Origin: Chara braunii
Lineage: Eukaryota > Streptophyta > Charophyceae > Charales > Characeae
Direction: 5' to 3'
Length of the DNA: 47,283 nt
Assembly (NCBI GenBank): GCA_003427395.1
Contig: BFEA01000419.1
Coordinates: forward strand, 505,612-552,894
Below the pieces are notes generated by a model. The model was not told the DNA's origin, did no database searches, and was given only the letters and a program-made list of their open reading frames with translations. The position numbers and the translations under genes are program-made. Below, in pieces: positions 20,721-30,627 of this stretch (position 1 is the stretch's first letter; each line of letters opens with the position of its first letter).

Positions 20721-21640
20721 GACACCCAAACTTATGGAATGAGCCCAGCTTAGCCAAAGTATACACAAACACAGCGCACAACAACTTTTCTCTTCTTTGG
20801 GCATATGACTAGACCATTCCAGTCGCCCTGAACTGCTTAGATAGCCAAGTTGTATATATTTCTCTGCACTTAATCTTCAAGGTGGGCGTAAAATTGAACC
20901 ATTCATCTTAGAAACAATGCTCAATCGGCCCATGTTACCTTCAGTTGTACTCTTAGTTATACTCTCTTCAATTAACGATAAGCTATAGTCAGACCATCCA
21001 ATCTTATGGAACCCGTGTCTGACTAGCCTGTTTTTAAATAAAATAATAATAGTAAAGTATAGACAAATTATAACCTTAGGTTCCAGCATGTGCGGGCTTT
21101 GAGTAAAACCCCCTGAACTTATGGAAGGGTCTGCCTCTCCACCTGATTCCTTTCTCTCTGAGCCATCATTTCTCTGAACCATCATGTGCGTGGCATTGGG
21201 CTAGACCACCTGAACTTACAGAACAGTCTACCCTTTTCCAAGTTCGTTTTCTCAAATAAATGCAGGAAGAGACTTAGCCACCTAAACTTATAGAACAACT
21301 CAACCTCCTCGTTGTGAAACCAAAGAAACTGAGAAAACCCAAAAAGGAAACAAGGCAACTCAAAGCACCAAAACTTATTGAATGCTCTGATCCCCTGAAA
21401 ATCAACCACAATCAAGCCCTCACAAGTCAGAGCAGTCAGACAACCTAAACTTATAGAGCGGCCCAACCCTCCATGAAAACTACAGCACCGGGTCTCCCCA
21501 AACTTATGGGGACTTCCCAGCCTCCAGAGTAATCAGACCCCCTAAACTTATAGAAGGGTCTAACTAATCCATGCGAAACCAAAACGAAACAAAGCACTGG
21601 GTTTCCCCAAACTTTATAGGGACTTCCCAGCCCAGTCAAA
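20721..21640 (+). repeat. irregular array of an AACTTATAGAA motif
   Basis: At least ten occurrences of CCTAAACTTATAGAANGG or variants, near 20725, 20998, 21113, 21209, 21280, 21369, 21441, 21495, 21542 and 21606, spaced 45-270 bp apart. Two neighbouring copies are in the form CCCCAAACTTATGGGGACTTCCCAGCC. No coding frame runs through it. Confidence 0.75.
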
Positions 21641-24600
21641 CCTCATGCAATCAACCCTCCATCCTGCCTTCCACAGATGCGATCTCTTTTAACAGTCTGC
21701 TTTCACACAATCAACAAAGCTAAAGCTGAAATTGCACAAACATTCCTTTACTTAATCTGGTTTAAGTCCTGAAAGTCAGTCAAAAGTCAAAGTAGGGGTG
21801 CACGCAATACGCTCAGCCAATGCATAGAGAGAAGTATAGATATGGGTTATAACTGGGTTTATAGAGGGGAAGGCAATGGTTACCTGTCAGTTCCCTGCCT
21901 TCAGAACTCCTCCTGAGTTCCGGCAGAGCTCCCACAATCGGTGGGGTGAACCTCCCACAGAGGTCTTGGCGCGGATTACGGGTTGCAATCCCGCCTGCCG
22001 CCTTCCTCTCAGAACCAATAGACTAGACTTAGTGTGAGAAGGGCAGATGAAGAAAGTTTGAGTCGCTCAGATACAAGAAGGGTGCTCTCAGACTCGCGGG
22101 AGAGGGCCCTGTAATCTTCTTTCGCCTGAGGGCCCCGCAATGGCGGTCAACTCACAACAGCTCGGTCAAACTTCCAACGTCAAACTGCCAAGGTCACCCT
22201 TTTGCTGACCCCTCAATTTGCAATACCCACCTTCCTCCCCCGACTCAGTCTCCCTTCTAAGTCCAACCGCCACCGCACAGCAGATCGCAATAATCATCAA
22301 ACAGTCGCGGTGGTATGCAGTATTGTAACGTAGCGTGCAGTCACGGGCAGCAGTGTGCAACAGCCATCTACCGCACGCCCGCAGTATGCAGTCGCAAGTC
22401 GTAACTAGCATTCATAGGTAAGTACGCTATCCCCCGACTCCCCTTCGTGCTATCTCCCATAGCAATACGCAAAGCATACTGCAGAAAAAATGACGACGCC
22501 CCAACAACCTGCAATGATCTGTCCACAGTCAAGCGAACTAGTTGCAGCACTGTGTACCGTCGCCCGGACCACCAGTGTAATGATCACCGGTAAACTCTCA
22601 AGCCTATGGGACCTCCCCACTCACTTCGTACGGTAGAGTGCACAGTATAGTAGTCAGCGGCCTCGTGTGTCCTCTCACTTAGCTGGTCTGCCGCTTCTAT
22701 TGTTTTAGCGAGGTACACAGTAGGTGACCAATCATTCCCTCTGCGAAGCTGGCCACTAGGATGTTCCCTGCACGCTGAAGCCTCGTTCGTTAATGAGGTC
22801 AACCAGACAAACCACCTCTCCCTATATATTTAGTGCGAACCCGCCCCTAGGTCGAGCCCACTCAATCACCGTTCAGATAAAGGCCTCCCACTTCACCACA
22901 ATCACTTCCCTAGCACCACAGTAGAAGCCTGTCGATGCCAAAACGACATCAATCAATCTTCTAAACGCACTGCAACAAAAAGCGCAGATACAAAGGAACC
23001 CCGGACCCCCCCTCCTTCCCTGGTATCTATGGCCAACAGCACGGCCAGGTTTGCGGATCGTCATTAATAGGATCGACAGAACCGGAACGAATCCGCAGCT
23101 GAAACGTGGGAATATACACCGCCATCCAATCTGTGCAGGTAAGTATCTCAACACCGTTCCCTCCCTCTCGCTCTCTTCTTCCCGCTCGCTATAGATCACT
23201 TGTTTAGTCATGCACGCCGCCCCCTTGCTGTGCTAGGAGAATGAATCTTCCCCTGAACTGCGGCCAGATACGTTAACAGTCCGAAAACTCAGTCCTCCCG
23301 GGCGCAGCTCCAGATTGCCATACCACCAAACCTACTAATCCAAGGGTCAATCTAACACTACTATCATGCTCTCATCACCTCGAAACCTCGAACTAGCCTA
23401 TTCCCCCGCCTGTATCTATTCAAAACGAGGCAACTCAATCGTTTTATCTCCTTCTCTTCCGTAGCTCGGCGAGCTAACCTTCTCTACTAACTCCAACTCT
23501 ACTAAACTGACTGCATATTCGGGGTCGCCCGCCCCGAAAACCCCTTATTCGAGCCTTCGTTCGTTCGTTTTCGTCAAGAAACGAACGAGATCCATATTCC
23601 CTCCTCTTGTTCTCTTTCACGTCGGCCATAGCTCAACGCTCCGCGTTCTTCACTAACCTCCCAACTCACTCACCCACCACTAAATCTAACCTCACCATGC
23701 AAGTCGCCCGGGGCCAAAATCCCCGGATCGCCCCTTTCCTCTCTCATTTTCGTTCAGATTCGAGAGAGCCATGCCCTCTCCGACTTCGGTCGGCCTTTCC
23801 CCCCCCCCCCATAGCTTCCTCTTCAAGTGAATCCGGCGCGGAAACGCGCCCGGATTCATCAATTTTACTAACCCCCCCCTCGCACTACCCCGCCGCTGTT
23901 CGTCACTCTGCCAGCGCCTGCGTCCCACACCAACGCTGCTCCTTTGCGTGCACCTAGCCCAACCTGCGTCCAGGTTCGCTCCCATCCCCCCCCCGCTGCT
24001 GCCTACTGCCACCATACTCCTCGCTGCGCTATTGCTCCGCTTGCTACTACCGGGCCAAACTCACCGCCCGCTGCTACGTAGCGCTACCCAGCCGCTCCCC
24101 GTCTGCATTTGGGCACAGTCCTATCTTTCGCTACGCACATCCGCCCTGCCTCTACTCCCTGCGCTGACTAACGCTCCGCTTTCCTGCTGTCGGGCCAGCC
24201 CCTCCGTTTCTGCATGTACCTGGCCTCGGCTTGCGCCCACATTCACCCCCGCTGTTGTACCTCATGGTGCGAGCGCTCGTGGCCAACTGTCAGCCTAATG
24301 CTACCGGCTTCGCTCGTCCTTCTTCCAAACCCCGGAGCTATCGTAGCACCCGGTAGTGACCGGTCTCTACTGCCAGCGACTCGGCAAGCTGTCCAGCAGT
24401 TCCGACCATCCTGAAGGGAACTCCGGAGGGGACCAGCAAATAGTGAGCCCAATAGTCGTTTTGCTCCTGAGCCCTAGTCCGACATGCGATTGGCACGGTA
24501 CTGTGGAGGCCGCAGCCCTAGTGCCCCTAGCCCGGTGCCTTACACTCCTTGCACTTCTGCTGTGCCGCTACACTCCCCGCCCTCCGTTGTGCTCAGTGTC

Positions 24601-25479
24601 TGGCCTGCCCTGCCCATCCTTACCCCCTCTCCTCCAAGCAAGGCCCGCCATCCCTTTGGCCTTGCGGCAGGTAACCCCACTCGGGCCCCCCATAACAAGC
24701 CGCGGAGCCGGGGCGTGGGTCCTGTGGGCGCCCAAGCGCGGGCCCAAGTGAAATGGCCTGACGCGGGTCTTTACGGTAGTAGCAACCATTCAAATAAGGA
24801 TTTTGGAGTCCACGGTGCTCGTCGCACCGCGGTCAATTCGTGGTTGGCGGACGATGACAATAATAAAATTAAAAAAATTATCTAGACAAATCTTAATCAT
24901 CAAAGGACGTCAGACGAGGAAAAGGAAAAACGCTAGCACCGTTTCGACGTCGCTGACGACAAAACCAAAGGGGGATAGCCCCGTCGGGCCCTCAACCCCT
25001 CGGCCCCCTTCACACTGCTCTGATACCCCCGCGCCGTCGCCGCTCGATCTCGATCCCTGAATCTCTTTGATGAAAGTCCGACGCTGTAACCAATAGCGCT
25101 AGGCCCAAGTCTGGGTTTAGATCTGACCAATATCTAGATAAGCGGACACAGTGCGACGCGCCGACCTATCGAACCTCTTTCAGAAGTCACATTGTTGTCG
25201 ATGTCGTCCTTCGCACGTACGCAGAGGTCACAGGTAAGCCCATCAGTCAACGAGACATAATCTTTTTAATCCCTGCTTTAATCACAAGATAAAAATCTGG
25301 TCAGCGATCACGCCGACTCTCCAATCATCAACAATAAAAAAAATCAGGCGCGCCCACACACTCTTTACTCTAGTCAACCATCAACCGCATAGACAACGAA
25401 CCCTGCCGCGACTCGCGCGGTATATTTAATTTTTAAACCAAAGCTATTTTCTGCCATTTGCAAAAACCAGGGCGGATAC
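21641..25479. other. non-coding, C-rich to pyrimidine-rich region
   Basis: No gene recognised. Open frames between 23.6 and 24.9 kb reflect high C content and match no family I know. Exact AGGTAAGTA donor-like sites occur with their GT at 22418 and 23139 (another at 20619), and a weaker one at 25234. A hairpin lies at about 23560-23590 (TCGTTCGTT...AACGAACGA). A palindrome (GATACCCTT/AAGGGTAT) lies at about 25476-25496, at the edge of LINE D. Confidence 0.5.
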
Positions 25480-26711
25480 CCTTGTAAGGGTATTCGCGCC
25501 GACAGCGGGTCAAAAGGATGAGTCAACTCTCGCAGGGGGACTGTGGATCTTTTTGGCAGTAAGCGCTGAAAGAATTCCTTTGTCATTCTATCATATACTG
25601 TAATCCCTTTGATCTGTAGCCTTTCTGCCCATATTTATGATTTCTGTTTCTGCATATCATCCCACTCCATCATCAGTTTGACTCTTTCTTTTCCCCATAC
25701 CAAGTTTGAAACAGGGTGTGAGTCCATTCTTAATTCCGCGTACTTGATTCTCTTCTGAAGTGTTAATTCCCGGTAGTTCCTGTTTGCCGCCAGCATTCGC
25801 AAGAACACTGCCAGCAGATTTGAGAACATACGGGAGCCAACCTCCCACCGCTCAGCTGTTGTGTTGTAGGAGCTTCTAGCTGCTTTCCAGCTGCCTCAGA
25901 ACTCATTCATCCATTGGACCAATCCTTCATCTTTCAGGTTGTTTGTGTTCAGCCTGAAGTAGCCCCGACCTCTATTCATGGAGGACAGGGTTAACTTCAA
26001 GATAACCGGTTTATGGTCGGATAAAGGATGGAGTTTGTCGGATATATTTATAATCGCGTCCCACAATGTTTCTGAGGTGAGAAAGAAGTTTAATCATCTT
26101 CTAATAACTCCCACCGAGTCCCTAGGGTTCGAGAACCCTGTAAAGCCTTCGCAGTCTGGATGTACCCTACGATAGGGGTCGATCAAATCGAATGAGTTCA
26201 TCAGGTTGGTTAGAGCTAATTTGTCTCTAGGACAGTCTGATCGGTGAGAGGTCGTTGAGATATCTAGGGTCACGTTCCAATCCCCTGCCAGCAATACTTT
26301 TTCGCATTCTGGAATAATAAACAGCAAGTCTTCCAAGAAAATTCGTCTGAGCGTGGGATCCGTGGGAACATACAAAGTGGCCACTAACCAGTACTGATCC
26401 TGTATTAGAAGCTTAATCCAGGCCCATCGGCCCCATAAATCAGCATAGTAGTCCACTATTTCTGCTTCGAGTGATCTATGGATCAGGATCCCGACTCCTC
26501 CTTTGGATCCTCTGGCGGGCGACCAGATCTGTGGACCGTCCCATCATTTGCCCAGGTTACTGAGTTTTCCCTCATTTAATTTAGTTTCTTGTAAACAAGC
26601 TATTTGTATTCCTTCCGAATGAATCCAAGATTTTAATCTTTCTTTCTTAAAGTTACCGGCAGTATCCCCTATACCTCTCACGTTCCAACTCATAGCCTTC
26701 AACCTACTCAT
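25480..26711 (-). pseudogene. LINE ORF2 N-terminal remnant (APE endonuclease)
   Basis: Endonuclease that nicks the target for LINE integration. Starts at an ATG at 26711 followed by SWNVRGIGD, then CLQETKLNEGK, a TGA at 26544-26546, IWSPARGSKGGVGILIHRSL, LLAGDWNVTLD and a stop at 26094-26096. In other frames it continues with SDHKPVILKL (near 26010), YFRLNTNNL and ELTHPFDPL (25530-25500). The catalytic Asn, Glu, Asp-x-Asn and SDH signatures are recognisable. No RT follows; the element is cut off. Confidence 0.85.
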
Positions 26712-26759
26712 CCAATTGTCGAACCGCCATCCTGTTAGATTCGGGATGTCGATTCGGCC

Positions 26760-28840
26760 ATTCTCCTCAGGTGACCATGCGGTCGTGAGGAAGGTCTGGT
26801 GGAACTGTGAATTTAGTTTTTTGCTACTGGGTAACCGACTTTCCGGTTCCAGTAAGCATTCCGCTGACCTCAGCGGAGGGATTCAAATCCTGCTCAGTTC
26901 TTGTCTCCGCTTCTCTGCGAACCATGCTAGCGGGAGGAGACGGAGACCCTCACTCTCCAATGCTTCCAATTGCCCTGCTCGAAACCTAACATCTAAAAGC
27001 GGAATAAAATATTTGATTCAGTTGCCCGCGGCCTCGGGGTTGTCGACGAAAATACGAACCATTAGCACATCAGGGATTAAACGAAACGCAAATTTGTCAC
27101 GAATTGCAGCCGGATCCGAGTAGCTACCGCCGAGGGCATGGGGGTATCAGGGGCTGGGAGACTTACCATTGTCGGATAATTATCCTGGCTTAGGAAGGAA
27201 ACAATCCAAAATGAGTTTCGGATTGCTACGCAGAAAAAGGGAAGGATCTTGTACTCAATGTCTTGCAATTGACCTTTTGCCAGCGCCACTGGTTTCCTGC
27301 GTCTTGAAGTCTTCATGCCTGGTGTCCCCACAATTCTGCAATTTCCCTCTGAGCCTTGCGACGAAGTAGCCGATGGTTCTTCTTCGAGGTTTCCCCCTTC
27401 TGACATATAACTGCCATCCGAATCAATCCGTCTCTGCTTTCCTGGAGTGCTGCTCCGAATGCGAGAGGAGCTTGGTTCTGCGTCCAATCGGAGAGCACGA
27501 GCTGTCGGTGGCCTTGATGTCGTCGGTTGTACATTCGATGCTACGTCCCCTCCTTGGTTCCCTTGGGTGGGGCCTGCGTTTCCTCCCATCACACTCACCA
27601 CCGGTCTTGCTTCCCCGAAGTAAGCTCCTCCTATTGATTGGTAGTTCGGTCCATACGAGACGAAGACCGATGGTTGAAACATCCCTGGTGGTAGGCCATA
27701 TAGCAAGCCCGATGTATTCCAAGGCACGATTGTCGATACATTCCACGGAAGACCTCCTTGCATGTGCCCGAGTCCCGGGTTCGCATGCAGCCCAGGTGAG
27801 AAAGTAGGATTCATGTGTTGCATGAATCCACTTTTTGTTGGCGCCTGAGACGAATGAGTCCCGACAGGTTCGCTCACGCTCGGAATTCCCGATGGTTCTG
27901 GGCCTAGCGGGCCTTGATAGCTTCGCGTCTCCCCTTGAGGTCGATTTCCTGCTGGACGCTGGCTACCTCATGGAGTCGTCGGGGCTGCTCCCTGTTGTCT
28001 GTTATTCCACCGACATTCCGCATCCTAATGAAAAAAGGCTCGACATCTTCGACAGCGTGGTGTTGCGGATGACGCCAGCTTGATCTCCAATTCGTCACCT
28101 TTCGATGTGTTAATCCATATCTTATCCTTCATGTTCTCTCTGGCCGCCGGATCAATATCGAACTTGATATTAACCAATGAAGGCTTCATGCGGTCTTGTT
28201 TTGGTGGGTAAGATCTAACCACACGTGCGATTGCCCTGCTGACTTGAGCTTCTAGGTAGATGTAGGCATCCAGTGGTACTTGGACAGCCACGACCCAGAA
28301 CTTCACCTCGTCCTCGGTCAGTCGTTGCTGCTTGAGTTGTGCCTTTGTAAGCCATGGCTTAAACTCAAACGCATAGTGAGAGCCGCCAACTGTTAGCTCA
28401 TCACTCCCTTTCTCCACCAACCATCTCGCCACTTCCGTTGACTTTGCTACGTAGGATAACACGTTAGGGGATTCAATTTTTACTCTTCCTCGCCGAAACG
28501 ACTGTGCCTCGAAGCCTCCATCAGCAGTCTTTTTATCTTCATATGCCCGTACGATATTTTTTTTGACGTTCCTCGGTAGGAATCTTGCGCCTGAGCGAAA
28601 GATGAAGGTCACCGTCCGTTCCTTCAGCCAACTAATTTTCGCTTGGTCCAGAGCTACACTCACTCTAAACCTCACCTCACGACCTTCTACCCTCATTTCG
28701 CCCGGATCAATCTCCGTTGGCATAGTCCCTTCATCATAGCACATCCTGATCAGTTCCCGCAACCTATCGTTGTCCTCGCTTGTTTCCCACGGGGCCGAGG
28801 GTGGAGAGCGAGCCTCCCTAACTCCATTCTCTGCTTCCAT
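26760..28840 (-). pseudogene. LINE ORF1, with stop inside the zinc knuckle
   Basis: ORF1 of LINE D. One frame runs from the ATG at 28840 to 27077 with two stops, TAG at 28025-28027 and TGA at 27968-27970; a frameshift near 27110 moves the conserved C-terminus (IFVDNPEAA, IPLLDVRFRAGQLEALESEG) to another frame. N-terminal DUF4283-like part: ISWLKERTVTFIFRSGARF, LSYVAKSTEVARWLVEK, FEFKPWLTKAQ, WVVAVQVPLDAYIYLE. The CCHC knuckle reads CRRCRAFFH-stop-DAEC, so the TAG is within the last spacer. A Pro/Gly/Ser-rich linker follows. Confidence 0.85.
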
Positions 28841-29280
28841 TGTCCCATGGCGTTGACTTGTCGTCTAGTAGAAGAAGGAGGGAATAAGGTGAGAGTGGCC
28901 AATACAAGAGCTTCTCGTAACTTTGTGAGTTGATTCTAAGTTGAACCATCAAGATTGCGAACTAGGTCCTTCCGAAAGTTCCGGGTGTCTGGTTGGGCAG
29001 CCTCCATAGCTACTTCCTAGCTATGACCTAACTCCATAGAGAAAGTGACAGCGCACCAAAACTATCGCGGGCATATCACGTTGGTAGGCCGCGCGACCGG
29101 ACACTCCTCCGTTACCGGTTCGAAGACGCTTGGTCCAAGCGTCGTAGCTCTGGCGGAAACATTCCGGTCGGACCCCAAGTAGAGCATTTCCATTATCAAT
29201 GTCAAAACATCGAGACCGGGAATCCTCACAAACAACCTGGGGGTCACTGAAAACATGAGCCACTGACCCTGTTTCACACC

Positions 29281-29320
29281 TTTTTTTTTTTTTTTTTTTT
29301 TTTTGTGAAATTCTTCCTCC

Positions 29321-29361
<41 letters not shown>
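29281..29361. repeat. two T tracts with a repeated GTGAAA spacer
   Basis: T runs at 29281-29304 and about 29329-29361, each followed by GTGAAA. Oriented as the poly(A) end of minus-strand LINE E, with a possible duplicated tail. Confidence 0.75.
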
Positions 29362-29362
<1 letters not shown>

Positions 29363-29465
29363 TGAAAGTTTATGACCTTCATCTAGTTTCAGGTATGTCT
29401 ACCTTACCATTGTCAAATCGAGCCCTCTGCTGTTCCGTCGTAATTCGCTAATCCACTACCACTAA

Positions 29466-29913
29466 GGGTCTCGTTAGACAGTTCTAAAAATGCATGTTTT
29501 TAGGATTGCATCGTCGTTGCACGCGATCCTAAATCTGATTTCGATATCGAAAATGTGAAAACGGTGTTAGGACAAATCCTAAAGAATTTAGGATTCCCCA
29601 CGCAAATTCGTCCTAAATTTTTCAGTATCCCCCGACCTACTGAAATTTTTAGGATTCCCGCGTTTGACGGCGTCGTGGCGACGTGCACATGACACCGTTG
29701 TCTTGGACTCCTGGTGCACCCTATTGGCTGAAACCCTGAAGCATGACTTTTTTTCTTTTATTTTTTTTCTTTTTAATTACGACTTCCTTTTAGGACTGGT
29801 CCTAAACGATGGTCTTTTAGGAATGCGTGTAACCACGACGCACGAAATCATAAAAAAACTTTAGGAATGTCCTAAAAATTTTAGGATTCTTTTACGAGTG
29901 TCTAACGAGACCC
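29466..29913. mobile_element. MITE, TAA target duplication, TTTAGGA-rich
   Basis: A 448-bp element with perfect 15-bp ends GGGTCTCGTTAGACA and TGTCTAACGAGACCC, flanked by TAA at 29463-29465 and 29914-29916. The interior holds many TTTAGGA/TCCTAAA copies in both orientations, a likely set of subterminal transposase-binding sites. Termini and duplication fit PIF/Harbinger; no transposase is encoded. Confidence 0.92.
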
Positions 29914-30180
29914 TAACACAGTCTAAAGTGACCTTATTTTGGAGACCTGAGCTCCTGTTCCAAGTCTGACACTCCCTCCACAAAGCCCTGGCCTCTGCCC
30001 TCTCCCAGCCAACTGCCTGCCTACCTGTGGCTAAGGTACCGAGTGTTGTGGTACTACATCCTGATCTATCTTCAACCAATCGCAAAACTCAAAATTGCCC
30101 TCAGAATCAACATTTACCAACCATTTCGAGGTCCTTCCCTGACCCCACGTTCTCTGAAACCATCTAGCACCCCTCATGTT

Positions 30181-30584
30181 TTTTTTTTTTTTTTTTTTTT
30201 TTTTTAATCTTAGATTGAAAGTGACACCCTTGTGCTGGAAACCGGTTCCAGCGTCCCATATCGAACTTTACTCTTCCATGCCTCTCCTGCAGCAGGGTCG
30301 GGTATTGGAATGAGGCACTGGGGGGCACCAGTGGAGTCTCCCTCCGTCCCCTAATCCCTGCCATCCACCAACTATCCACAGGGCGCCACTAATGACAATA
30401 TGCTGAAGGATTTTATGTTGAGAATCGGGCTCAGCGTCCCAAGAGAAAAAAAATAAGTCTTCTCCATCTACTAGTGGGAAGCGTCACCTGCTGGAAACCG
30501 GGTCCAGCGTCCCTTAGATAGCATGTTAACATACCAGGTCCTGTTTCCCATCTCAAGTTAATTTGCCTGCGATTGCTTCCTCCG
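30181..30584 (-). mobile_element. SINE-like retroposed insertion with 16-bp target duplication
   Basis: TAGCACCCCTCATGTT occurs at 30165-30180 and 30585-30600. The insert begins with 25 T on the plus strand, so it is a minus-strand insertion with a poly(A) tail. Read on the minus strand it holds three partial copies of the GGGACGCTGG dispersed repeat (near 30505, 30438 and 30255). No tRNA-like A/B boxes were recognised. Confidence 0.88.
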
Positions 30585-30627
30585 TAGCACCCCTCATGTT
30601 ACTCCCTGCTTTCTTACATTTCTTATT

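Larger units (their letters stand above)
25480..29280 (-). mobile_element. LINE D, ORF1 plus endonuclease half of ORF2
   Basis: A minus-strand LINE closely related to LINE E. It keeps a presumed 5' UTR (28841 to about 29280), ORF1 and the first part of ORF2, but ends near 25480 just after the HPFDP block that precedes the RT. So it lost its 3' part, the reverse of ordinary 5' truncation; deletion or recombination at the palindrome near 25485 is a possible cause. Confidence 0.8.

Noticed and set aside
23607-24885. Several long open frames in the C-rich region, both strands
   Set aside because: They are low-complexity Pro/Ser/Leu/Ala-rich translations of C-rich DNA, overlap one another in different frames and resemble no known family.
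30405-30440. Separate full copy of the GGGACGCTGG repeat near 30430
   Set aside because: Only the first 20 bases or so match; it is part of the SINE-like insert and is noted there.
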